Source: Opisthorchis felineus (taxonomy: Eukaryota; Platyhelminthes; Trematoda; Opisthorchiida; Opisthorchiidae). Taken from it: a DNA stretch of 64,000 nt. The position numbers were made by a program, and so were the translations under genes. The DNA is taken from positions 78,551 to 142,550 of the forward strand of contig SJOL01003717.1 of NCBI GenBank assembly GCA_004794785.1, written 5' to 3'. Positions 35,690 to 46,109 of the stretch are shown here, in pieces (position 1 is the first letter of the stretch; each line of letters begins with the position of its first letter). The notes beneath the pieces were generated by a model, which did no database searches, was not told the origin of the DNA, and saw only the letters and a program-made list of their open reading frames with translations.

Positions 35690-37100
35690 TGCTTCAAATC
35701 CGACTTGGTCAAATGCAGCTATCAATATAATCAGGCAAGGTTGGTTCATAAAAAATCTTCTTACCAAGAAACGTCTGGATGCACTAAACGCTTTATGAAC
35801 AAGAAAAGATATAATGTTATGAAAGCCTGACAAAGGAGCTGGAATAATACAGCAATGACTACCTCAGAAAGATCATGCAGATCTTGGGAGACACATAAAA
35901 AATTAGCAACGAGCAAAATGGAAATGATCAGACTGAAACACTTCATTTAAAACTGACGGACTGATTGAAGCGCCTGAGGAATGGTTTTCAAGTTCTGAAA
36001 TATTATTCCAACGCCTGAAACCTGCCGGTGTCATAATCCCGTGACTTTATGTTGTGTTTGAGGTTTTGTGTAATCCAACATATCACGCAACTCGTCAATG
36101 GTTGGTGGAGTATTTAGAACACGTACGCCGACATTTATGCCCGTATAGTCTCCGTGAAAGTTTTGAGTTTGTGGAGCTGATGAAAGATGTTGACATTGGT
36201 TCCAAATTTATGTGCTCGTTGGGCGTAACTTTCATTCTTTTATCAACGTCTCACTGTTGACAACCATATATCTTATCTGTGATTACATGGACTCATCAGA
36301 TTTGACATTCCAAACCCCCACCATTTCCTTAAAAGAGCTAATTTTTTGCTGTACTTTCAACGTACAGTTCCACTTGGCTTACAAATTTTACCGACTAATC
36401 GATGGAGCCCCAGGGGTTCTTCTCTCGATCCCTTGTCAAGTGACATTTTTATGGGAAAACCGGAGTTCGGTTGATTTAATAAGGAGAACCGGCGTTCGCA
36501 CTTTTATCGAAGGCACGTAGATGATATTTTCATGCTAGTATCAAATGGATCGGAAATAGATGCCCGGGCACATCCCTCCATTGAGTTCACTTTTGGAACT
36601 GAAAGTGACGACGCTTTCCACTTCCTGGACGTTAAGTTAGTTAGTCAGACTTTCCCCGGGTTTAATTCAGAGGTCTGTTTACAGAAAGCCCACGTGGACG
36701 GGACAGTACACAAACCTCCTGAGTAGTGTGCTACTGAGGCGGAAACGAAACGTAATTCACACTTTAGCGAACCGAGAAAGACCTATTTGCTCTGCTGATA
36801 CACTGAACTTGGAACTGCAGCACACTACTGAGGTTCTCCAAGGAAATGGTTACCCGAGATTTGTAACCAGGAGTATGTCCTACATCCCCATCCAACCGCC
36901 AATCACAACATTTGGAAAGCAGCCAAAATACTCCAGTTTATTGTATAAAGGCCATCTGTTGGTGGACACAGTCAACCAACGCTTGTTTCAATCCTTACAG
37001 TCAACGTTTCTGGCTGGAACTCTCTGGTCTTCGTTTAGAACCAACCCTCTGCTCAACCTAAACCTCAAAGGCAAGATGCCAGTCCTCACCCAGATCACGG
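35690..37100 (+). pseudogene. PLE reverse transcriptase pseudogene
   Basis: RT domain of the PLE. The fingers region is carried by 35690-36050 in mixed frames, with the usual RLYGLPK-type segment lost at a frameshift near 36040. The palm follows: the primer-grip-like YRLIDG block at about 36390, then RRHVDDIF at 36508-36531, with the catalytic Y replaced by H but both aspartates kept. FHFLDVKL follows at about 36615, then the thumb with CSADTLNLELQHTTEVLQGN at 36797-36860, giving good agreement with the C-terminal part of PLE RTs. The open frame 36532-36726 ends at a stop one codon after HKPPE, and the following frame 36728-37138 continues the same protein after a +1 shift. Confidence 0.8.
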
Positions 37101-37280
37101 TTGTGTATTCTTTCTCCTGTCGTTGTTCAGCGGAGTAATTTTGGCGTACGACGCGGCAACTTTCTAAGAGAATACTTGAGCATCACTTTTACCGGAATAC
37201 CACTTGACTCAACATTTCAGCCAAAAGCCCAATTTCGTCCCACTTATTTAACACCGGGCAAGTAGTCATTCCGAATTAGT
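37100..37280 (+). pseudogene. PLE GIY-YIG endonuclease remnant
   Basis: After the RT thumb the translation reads YSFSCRCSAE, a stop, FWRTTRQLSKRILEHH, then SSHLFNTGQ. In PLEs the nuclease begins with a Cys-rich C-x-C segment, then YIG-R-T-x-R-x-L-x-x-R-I-x-E-H. The YIG tyrosine codon has become a stop and IG has become FW, but R-T-T-R-Q-L-x-x-R-I-x-E-H is intact. The final A-H-L-x-x-T-G-H-like segment is also visible. It is a clear remnant of an inactive domain. Confidence 0.75.
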
Positions 37281-37649
37281 CATTTCATGTCATTTAACAT
37301 ACACCTAATAGGCTACCAGCAACTATCCAACGGTGTCACCTAACTACAACCGAGGCGGTCGCTATACGCCTGCGAAACGCGGTACTGTGCCGTCCAAAAC
37401 GTTCCCCACGAACGCTGAGGCTGCCTTGGTCATATAGCAATACGAATCAACCGAGCAAGTCGCTCAACGGCCTTCCATACTGTCTCACAGAACCCAGCTA
37501 GATGCAACGTGGGGGCGCAGATATCCAATCGAACGTGTCGCCACGTTTTACATTTCACTAACCAATTTTCGCCCCGTATTTCATTTTTCGCTCCCACTTT
37601 AGCTAGCTATTAGTTATATACTGATTTGATCACGAGATCCCGAAATTAG

Positions 37650-39280
37650 AGAAATTTCGCCCAATATCAAGATATCATGCCAAAAATCTTTCCATGTAGG
37701 GGTTAAGTATTAGGGTCAGTCGCAGTCGTTGGAGAGTTTATTAGTTAGCGTAACTAATTAAACAATATACCGGTGATCGCAAAGTTTTTTTCGTTCTGTA
37801 GGAACTTTTTCTCAAAGCGAACTACATTGTTATCGTTTATGCCCGCCAAAGATGGTGTGAATTTTCCGGTCAATGTAACCAAAAACTTTCAATGACGCAA
37901 GAATCTGGCGTCAACATTCGCGTGGTTATATTTATGGTTTCACTGGATGTGACGAAAACGCAGGTTGCCGGTTATTCAACTGTCATAATTTGCCTAGCTT
38001 GATTGCGCTGCCGAAATCCTAGGCATTATTTTAAGCCTTTCTGAAAAAATGTCTAGCTGCGCTCCAAGTCCCAAAATGATTACGCGTAGTTGATGCCTAG
38101 TGTCTTAATCTATGTGGTGCTTCCCAATAAATGTAAACTGGAACCCCCACTTCTGCTGCAAAGCATAACATATAAAAGGAATAGATGGTCCTTGAGGCAT
38201 TTGGGATGCAGTTTGATGAAAGCCGCATTGTCATCCATTCCATGTTTCTTAGGGCAGCGTTATTTCCCAGTCATAAAGTACCATTTGTCGATAATTTGTT
38301 GTTGCTTTCATTCGAAAAGAAAAATTATGGATGGTTGAGACGGCGCAGATGTGCCTATTTGTCCATAGTTTTGGAAGGGTTTTGTGTGTTTATGAGCAAG
38401 TAGTTAGCCAAACTGGTTACTTGGATTGACAAGTGCATCATTTGCACACAACATGTATATATATTTCAGAAAAATTTCCCGAAATATGCCCACATGCACG
38501 ACTAGCGGTCTACTTTGGAAATGGCGACGGGATTTGACTTTCTGCAGCAAGCGCGACCATACTGAGGTATCCGTGTCCTTCATGGGAACCACCGTTATCA
38601 ATTGACTTCCTCCCTAAACCCGCAGCTGCTGCCGAAGACCACGTTTCCTAAAGGCAGGAATGGATTGCTAACTTCCAAGCACTCTGTCTGATTTGGTGTT
38701 TAGCACCTACCATATATGCTCTTAGTTTAGTGCCGTTCTATCTTGAAACCACTGAACCACACATTCTGGATAAATGTTGCACAAAACTAAATATACCGCA
38801 TGTTAGTCAGTACACCCTGAAAAATCAACTGGGCCAGTCATACAAAATATTCAGATAAACTGGACTGAATTTAACATGTATGAACCCTGTGCCCTCCACT
38901 GAATGTACATTCAGTATAGCATTTAATTTTGCAAAGGAACAGTTTCCCCGGTCTCAGCGTGTGAATTTGTACATCGGATCGCCCCCTCCGTTGCTTTACT
39001 ACTCAGGAAAACGTTGAGCTTCTCAGACCAACTGACTTCATTTGTTGGCGAGCGAAGTTTTTGTCGTGTATTATAAGTTGGCCCATTTTAACCAGCGTTT
39101 CTGCAAGGAAATTTGAATACCGTAAGAAACATTTTACATTTTGAACATAGAGAGATTATTGTGAAGATAGCATGTATACAGACCACCTCTAGCCTACCAA
39201 GAGAAAAATTTATGAGTTGAAGTTCTGCCTAATTGGAAGTAATCAAGAACGTCTCAAATCTATATAATTCACGCAATGTG
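37650..39280. other. Unresolved non-coding stretch
   Basis: A TAACCAGCGTTTCTGCAAGG block near 39090 resembles the end of family A segment a (AACCAATGTTTCTGTGATGG at 11070), so a weak A remnant may sit just before repeat C copy 2. Otherwise no frame above about 85 codons and no motif. Confidence 0.35.
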
Positions 39281-39294
39281 CTCGTCGCTCGGGT

Positions 39295-39800
39295 GCATCT
39301 GGCGACAAAGATACGGTCAATATGAAACTTTCATTTGTGCCAACTTCGTGTGTGATCAACCTAAATGTTTCCTGTATTTGGTCTTCAGCGTTTGTTGTTA
39401 ATTGGGTTAAACTCAATTCAAAAATAAGCAGTGGTTTCTGTTTCAAATTATCAAACCTGAACTGAACAGCAATCGATTCAGAATTATTTTGTTGCAGGAT
39501 TGATTATAGACGAGCGTATTATAGTATGCCATTGTTACACTTCTTATGTTTGCCCTCTAAAATTTTGCCCACTAGAGGCAAGTTTTACCCAATGCAGGCC
39601 ATATCATTTCAGATCCAAGTTTGCACCCTTGTTCCAGCCGATCATATATGTCTTTCATTGTTAAAGTTTCTTGCAACTGGTCTATGACCTAAACAGGTTT
39701 CTTGTTTAAAGCCCATACTACAAATACCAAACGTGCTACATCGTTTACAAAGTCTGTTCACTGTGAGCGAAATCATTTGCTTTGCATACCGTTGATGTCA
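39295..39800 (+). repeat. Dispersed repeat family C, copy 2 (5' part)
   Basis: It matches the first 0.4-0.5 kb of copy 1. Shared words are ATGAAACTTTCATTTGTGCC, GAACAGCAATCGATTCAGAA-like and TTGTTCCAGCCGATCATAT. The match fades after about 39800, so this copy is truncated relative to copies 1 and 3. Confidence 0.65.
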
Positions 39801-39809
39801 ATCCGGTAA

Positions 39810-40970
39810 TATGAACGTAGGAGTTAATTCAAGTTAGAATTTAAAGTCACAACGGACGGGACATTTTGTTCATTGCATTCTTCCGACAAAATTCAAACAA
39901 AACAAAATGACTGACATACCAGTCTGCATTGACCCAGCTTGTCTATAATTTTACGATGCAATTTTGAATAGTGATTAAAGAAAAAGCATTCCGTTTCACT
40001 GAGACAAGTGATATATTTATTGAGATGCTGACCGATTGAGAGGCGTGACAGCTTATTGTGTATCGTATCACCTATACGCATTTTTTAAACTGCATTCCTC
40101 CATTTTATCGCGATATGGATTGTATTTTATAAGCTTTAAGTTGATGTTGTTTAACTGTTATATCTCATCTCTAAATCAAGAGCTAACAAGGAGTGCACTC
40201 GCAAAAATGTGCCCACATTCTGGAAACAGTATGCCATGTATGAAATCAGAGATATGATAACTGATTATTGACAAATGAGGTCTTAAATTTGGGTTCATCA
40301 CATTCAATTGCAGATCCACCGATGGCAAAGCTGATACGTTTGCTTTTCATTAGGCACCCTTGCTCCTAGCATTTTGCAAAATTCTGCTTGCTGTTTCGTC
40401 CATTATGTACATTTATGCATGAAATAGTGTTTTTGCTGCTGCTTTGCGCATATAATTACGGAAAGTAAGCCATTAGTTCCGTTCGTAATTTTGTATTGTG
40501 CAGGCGTTGGTGCGGAAGAAACAGACAATTAAACATACTAATGCAATTTCTGTGTAAGCTGTATGCAAGCCGCATGATTGCTTTCTTTTATAAGTTTGAA
40601 AAACGTTGACAAAATATTGCCTACATAACTAAATTCTCATTTTGAGAAATATTACCAACATAGCTCAACTGTCACATTCGCGATTATGTACATGGAATCC
40701 TCATCCGTATCGTGATTACGGAACCAAAAGAAAGTAGGTGGACCCGCCGATGCGAAGTTGTTCATTGACAAACCAACCAAACAAGCGGTTGCAGCCTATC
40801 GGACAGGACAGTTAACGTCTCACATGCACATTATTAACACAGGTTACACTAACAGCTCTTAATTGTTGTGCAGCACATAAGGAGCAATGTCGACCAAATA
40901 AAAAAACAAAGGATACATTCCCACTGCTTGAGGCCTAGTAAAAACATTGCGACAAAAAACTTTCAACTAT
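39810..40970. other. Unresolved stretch between repeat C copies 2 and 3
   Basis: No protein motif and no clear internal repeat. Short frames only. Confidence 0.4.
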
Positions 40971-40979
40971 GGACAACTG

Positions 40980-42340
40980 CGTGCATGATTACTCCAAACT
41001 GTCCCTGAATTTGCTTCCTAGTGTTTCTTGTTATTTGATTCGAAAATGTGCAAGGGTTCGCCACTTTTAATGAGTGAAATCATCCAAACTGCACTGAACA
41101 GCAATCCAATCAGAACCGATAATATGACCGAGGGTGGATTACACTTGTTTCTTGGGATATTATAGAGTTTAAATTATTTTATTCCACCCACAAACGACAA
41201 GGTGTAACCAACGCACATCACACCATATTAAGTCATAGCTTTATACCATGTTCCAGCCAATCAGATGTTCTCGCCACGTGAACGTTTTATGAGTCTGGTA
41301 TTAAAAATTCCATACGCTTTCTTGTTTTTTGGTTCATGTTACGCATTTCTAATGCACAATTTAATTTACAAGTGCCGTGATAGACATCATTCGCTTCGCA
41401 AAAGTTGAATTCATTTTAGTTATTTAAATGCACGAGTGAATTTACGGTTAACACGGAGTAAGCTAACGCATATTTTGTGTTGGAGTTTTTGGTAGTGGTT
41501 TAGTAAATTACGCTTTCGTTTTCTTCCAGAAAAGTTGTAAATTTAGTGATGGTCTGATTTAATGCGGAATGTCACGGTAAATTATGTACCGTTATGTTTA
41601 TATATATTCTCTGTTTCAAATATAGCTTGTCCTGTACTGCGATACGAATGGTATTTAATAGCGTGCCATTAGTGGAAGGAAATTGTGTAACTAACTAACT
41701 AATTGTAACTAAATAAATGAGGAGTGGATTAAGGAAGGCGCGGATCATCCCATTTATTTACAGCACCGCATAATGTGAATCTGGCAAAGTTAGACTTCCT
41801 TGCTACGCACACGTTGCACACTGCCTGTTGTTTCACGTAACATATGCATTTTACCTACAATTTGTGCTTTATTGGCTGCAATCCTCACACAACAAAGAAT
41901 AGTGAGGCATTATCTTAAGCAGTAGTTTTGTTTTGCGCAGGACTTGACCGGCCCTACTTGTGTATTAAGATGGTTCCAGTGCAACTTGTTTGGCAACTGC
42001 AAAGACATGAAGACAAATTCAGCCACTGAAGCAATGGTTCGATCGCGGTTTCATGCGTCGGTTAGGTGGGTTGAGAGCATAACATCCGGCTGAACACTCG
42101 ATAGTTTGTTTTGACACATCCTCATCAGTTATCATACATATGTATATCAAAATACTGTCACTTTTTGGATAACCCAGCTGTACAGAAATAAGGAACTATC
42201 CCACGGACTGTCCAACAAAAAATATATAAGTATATGCAGGCCAAGATTTCGCGCTCCATGATCTGGAGGTTTGGCAAACCTAAAAAAGATTGCCGACGCA
42301 GGTAAATGCTCACCCTCTTGACCCAGAGCATGGGACCGAA
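40980..42340 (+). repeat. Dispersed repeat family C, copy 3
   Basis: Full-length partner of 15090-16330 and the better guide to its 3' end. After TCATCAGTTATCATACATATG it continues with ACTATCCCACGGACTGTCC (copy 1: GCAATCCGACGGACAGTCC) and GATCTGGAGGTTTGGCAAA. The match ends at about AGGTAAATGCTCACC. Gypsy RNase H sequence lies 0.6 kb further downstream, but copy 1 has none after it, so the two are probably unrelated. Confidence 0.75.
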
Positions 42341-42349
42341 AAAGAGATG

Positions 42350-42950
42350 CATGTCGCTGTCTTATTTTGGCTTGATAAATTTTTTCCCAGGACGAAAAAG
42401 GAATGCTGCCTCAGACTGACTCCGCATTTTGTGGCGAAAAGACTATTGATATTATGTACCTACTATTGTGCATTTGAGCAGTTACGTTGGTTTAAGCCTT
42501 TTCGTAAAGAATATACATAGGTACTTTGCATCTCTTGTTAGTACCGTGTATCATTTAGTTTAGGTGCGTTTTCTGCAATGGTAAAAATCGTTCTGTCATC
42601 CTGAAGCTGGCGACAATTTATTTTAAAAATGTATGAGTTGATGCCATAAATTGCTATTTATATTACACTAACAATCATAGCGCACAAATGCTCCGATATG
42701 TGCACATTAGGTTGGAGTATTCAGACAGAATGGGCAGCTAGTGTGACGGAGTAACTAAAAAATGTCGTCACTGGGGGACGTTTGTAATTCGTGTCTTAAT
42801 TACGTTTTATGTAGATATATTCACATACACTCATGAGATATTCTATGCCGATGTAAAATGTATTTACTAGTAAATCATTTGAGGTTCAGTTGAACAATCT
42901 TATTCTCAAACGAATCCTTGTGTGCGGAATTTTCGCAACGGTTTGCTTAC
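42350..42950. other. Unresolved stretch between repeat C and gypsy relic
   Basis: It may contain decayed gypsy reverse-transcriptase sequence upstream of the RNase H, but I could not recognise fingers or palm motifs in any frame. Confidence 0.3.
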
Positions 42951-42959
42951 TTGCTGCAA

Positions 42960-43450
42960 CAAAAACTTGTGCGCAAATTCAAATAAAGGGAAACGCGTCA
43001 ACTGGTGAATATATTTGATAAAGACGGATTGAGTCCATTGCTGGCCCGTGATTTTACCACAAATGCAACGGGTATTGGGGGCGCTCTTACTGCATAAATT
43101 GGTAAAGTGCCTAAAAACAGTGACTGTGTCAGTGGGAAACTGGTGGAATTGTTTTTTGAGAAAGCATATAGCGCTAGCAAAGTGAGAGTAAGCACTATAT
43201 ATGTTCTCCTGATTCTGTCATGTATGCAGCTTGCATGAACTTCCTACGCCTTAACATATATCAGATATATAGATGGGGAGTTCGCGATATATATGCGTCC
43301 AGGTCTTTGAGAGAACCCGCATATATGATGCCATCAAACATATATTACACGCACTCCTACAGTAATGTCGGGTGAATATGTGTCTGTTTTCAACACGCAG
43401 GCCACATTTGGTGGAAACCCGGAGGACTGTCGTATAATTTATTGCTAATA
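42960..43450 (+). pseudogene. Ty3/gypsy RNase H segment
   Basis: One frame (codons starting at positions divisible by three) carries, with four stops, a co-linear gypsy RNase H: TTNATGIGGALTA (the D/N-A-S-x-x-G-I-G-A-x-L region), ELFFEKAYSASKVRVST (normally FFSKxLxxxxxRYSTF), then YIRYIDGEFAIYM (normally FRYxIDGREFxIYTDHKPL), and finally GEYVSVFNTQATFGG (normally L-x-Y-I-S-Q-F-x-T-D-I-x-x-x-x-G). Order and spacing match the C-terminal part of the RT-RNase H of Ty3/gypsy elements. The GRE glutamate segment has lost R, and the ELLAxY stretch is diverged. It is a dead fragment of an LTR retrotransposon; no LTRs were found. Confidence 0.7.
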
Positions 43451-43559
43451 CGTAAAAATGAACTCTACGGGAGCAACAAGTTAATGATACAAAGTGTGAA
43501 TTTTTTGTGTCCAGAGTATCGAAATGTTTAATGACAACACATATAGAGCATCAGGAGGT

Positions 43560-43840
43560 CCCGATCAAATATGCGGTCACTGGAGCTGAACCACATATCA
43601 GCGAAACGCAAGCGCGCTGTGTATCGTGACGGAAGAGTAACTATTCCATTCTGGGGCAGTCGGCATGCTCCGTGCGTTTACTGGCATGGAGACGACGTAT
43701 GGCGTTGAGCTTAAAGTACGTTGTATGTTTGGCATGGGGAAAGGTGTAATTATTGGCCCAAAATATTTGCATACTGGCTATTGCTGTTCCTCGTCAACAG
43801 AAGTGCGAACCATTTTCTGAGTTGCATTGCGTGCCTGGCG
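43560..43840 (+). pseudogene. Possible gypsy integrase zinc-finger remnant
   Basis: Downstream of the RNase H, a plus-strand frame reads VRCMFGM then HTGYCCSSSTEVRTIF near 43720-43825. In gypsy integrases the N-terminal HHCC finger ends in R-x-x-x-W-P-x-M-x-x-D-x-x-x-W-x-x-x-C-x-x-C-Q-x-x-K-V. The cysteines and the V-R-T segment are suggestive, and the position is right, but the histidine pair is not clear. Confidence 0.35.
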
Positions 43841-44109
43841 AACGGAGGTTAATCCTATTATTTATTGGAGATAAGGTTTTGATGCCACAAAAATGGGCAA
43901 TTTGGACAACAAGACCTTAAGCATTTCGTCAGCTGATAAGGTGAGCATGGGACTTACATAGCTCTTGGTAAATCCGTAGGACCAAGGTGCACTTAACTTT
44001 GATGTTCTGCTACAAACCAATTGATGTTAGTGGAACCAAAACGCCAACCAAATAGCTGTACTCTGAGTTGATAGATAGATATATAATCCAACCATAGTTA
44101 CAAATGGAA

Positions 44110-44520
44110 GGTTTTAGCCCAACGTTCCTAAGATCGCCGAATGTACTTGCGTGCTAACATCGTTGAATGTCATTCAGGCTGCGTCCTCATTTCGATTACA
44201 CTTGGTGCATGTGTGTCAAAAAACTGCCTAACGTTCGTTGTTTTTGTACAAGCGCCAGCTGGTAATGCGCTAATTGAGCAGACACATGCATTTGGGCGAT
44301 TTCGTCATTTTGCCTCCACATGAATTATACGAATCTTGAACTGGTACCAAACAGTGATGAGCACAAGCGAATAGGAGACAAATTTAAAATGCAGTGGAAA
44401 ATAAAGATTAAGAATTGGAACGCGTTAGGCGAAATATCCTGACGCGGCATTCAGTGCAGGATACAATGCATATTACCATAGTTTAGTGTTACTTTACTAA
44501 TCAGTACGGTCAAATTTTCA
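44110..44520 (+). repeat. Repeat module B, copy with upstream extension
   Basis: Partner of 33690-34050. It contains TTTTTGTACAAGCGCCAGCTG, ATTGGAACGCGTTAGGCGAAA and GCAGGATACAAT. In translation, AGNALIEQTH superficially resembles the N-G-x-x-E-R-x-H motif of gypsy integrase cores. The same DNA recurs in module B at places with no other gypsy sequence, so I classify it as the repeat. Confidence 0.55.
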
Positions 44521-44669
44521 GCCATAAGCCGTGTACAATTAGCACATTGTTTTCAGCTGCTACAGTTTCAATCGCTGGGAAACTAAACAGTGTGGGACAT
44601 GCAGCCAGGCCTTGACTGCGGTGGAACATCTGGTTAGCTAGGGAACTGGAAGTCATGGCATTGAAAGAG

Positions 44670-46100
44670 ATAGTTTTGATGCACGCACGCTAATGATTGC
44701 GAGTTCGGCCCATTTTGCCTGATGTCATTAACCACTGGTGAGTTGAGTCCCAGGGCCCCCTCCGTGGACGCAGCAGTTGCCAACCTAGTACATTTACTGA
44801 TGTTCTTATACTTCGTTTACAGGCGATACACAGTCTACATCTCGGTCGCTTTCAATCTGCACAGGAATGGGGAAACGAGTTCTGTGACGCAGACGGTCAA
44901 CTGGCATGCGGAGAGCCAGTAGAACCATGCATACCAAACCAGCGTTGCCAATGATGCGTGAGCAATTCATCTACCGCGGGCGATTTACCTCGCCCCATGA
45001 CCCGCTGGCGAACCACAGGCTTGCTAATTTGATGTCCTTACCGGGCTTAACCAATGTTTCCGAGACACCGATTGTCGAACACTGGCATCTTCCGTAAGTT
45101 CTCTGCGCATAGAGGCCATGTTTCTCATCCGTAAAGTGGTATGGCTCGCACTACCGCACTGTAAGTTTTGTGTTTGACAGACAACTGACGTCACGTTGGT
45201 TCCATACCTGTCGGATGTTGACAAAAGCTAATTGACTTTTTCTATTCGAGAAATAATCTCACATACAACCTGTCTACCTGAACATATACAGCTGCCCATT
45301 TAAACAATTTTATCATCCACAATGATCTTCTCGCCTGCAAGCACTTTGCAGGTTTGAAGCGCATGCCGAACTGTACAGCACAGTCATTTATTTTATTGCA
45401 AAAAATATGCAGTTGGGAAGGATCCGAAATAAGTAGGGTAATATCTTCTGCATACTCAATGGCTGTGATGTGACGTCTCGTGAGCATTTTGATTCCTGAG
45501 GTTTGAGAAACAGACGGATAAATTTTTGGCAGCACATCAATAAAAATTTTAAAAAGGTAGGTGAAAGAATTTATCCATATCATACACCGCTGGACATGGT
45601 GAACTCAAGCAAAAGCTTCCCGTATACTCGCAAACGCCAACAAGATTTCGCATACAGTGCGCTCGTGGAGGATATGAATTTGGAAGGGACGACACTGATC
45701 GCCAGACATTGTCAAAGTATCTGACGATCAACCGAATCAACAGAAGCTTTGAAATCAAGAAAAACGACTAAAGTAGGGCGTCGGAATCAGTGACCCAAAT
45801 CAATAATTTGCCTCAAGGTGAAGATGTGGTCGATGTATCTTTCAAAGAAGGAAATTCAACTTGATTCTAGCGAATTTGTCTCGCCCGAAAATCGAACAAC
45901 CTGCGCAAAATAATGCCGGATTCCTTGTTACATGTTCACCGCGAAGAAAGTGCGCTAATGATGGGTCACCGGTTAGCTAACAAATGAATTTATCAAGAGA
46001 GCAAATCAGTTATTTCAATACAGAATGCCAACTCTTGCTCAAACACTCACCTATCCACGCAGATTTATAGTGTGCGCACTGTCCCAATAACACATAAATG
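44670..46100 (-). mobile_element. RTE-like LINE, copy 2 (RT to 3' end, degraded)
   Basis: A minus-strand relic read from about 46000 down to 44670. Across frameshifts it gives RRLFDFRARQIR, RYIDHIFTLRQI, FRRPTLVVFLDFKASVDSVD (the catalytic FLD-x-x-x-A-F-D-S region), ALYAKSCWRLRVYGKLLLEF, the YAED box at 45443-45454 (normally YADD), FGMRFKPAKC, then VNIRQVWNQRDVS, a short DELLTHHWQRW segment, and finally a variant of the RLPGWGPRD tail (RPRRGPWDSTHQW). Roughly fourteen residues after KPAKC are deleted. The catalytic D-to-E change, stops and shifts make it inactive. The family resembles RTE-type LINEs common in flukes; the clade call is from memory of the motif style. Confidence 0.85.
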
Positions 46101-46109
46101 TAACTAATT

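Larger units (their letters stand above)
35590..37640 (+). mobile_element. Penelope-like retroelement (PLE), degraded
   Basis: A plus-strand relic of a PLE, a retroelement with reverse transcriptase (RT) and GIY-YIG endonuclease in one protein. Reading across several frameshifts, the order is FKSDLVKCSYQY, a KADKGAGI-like segment split by a frameshift near 35830, RLKPAGVIIP, RRHLCPYSLRESFEF, LKELIFCCTFNVQF, FYRLIDG, HVDDIF, FHFLDVKL, SVYRKPTWTGQYTN, and finally CRCSAE followed by RTTRQLSKRILEH. This is the expected domain order for this type of PLE. Stops and at least four frame changes rule out activity. The 5' end is not clear, and the 3' end is placed where similarity to a PLE tail stops. 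No hammerhead was found next to this copy. Confidence 0.85.

Noticed and set aside
36054..36260. Independent small gene suggested by an ATG-started 68-codon frame
   Set aside because: Its sequence (RRHLCPYSLRESFEF) is the middle of the PLE reverse transcriptase, in frame with that element after a frameshift.
44225..44320. Gypsy integrase core-like peptide AGNALIEQTH
   Set aside because: The same DNA recurs as part of module B at 33.8 kb with no other gypsy sequence and a stop in the frame. The resemblance rests on a few residues.
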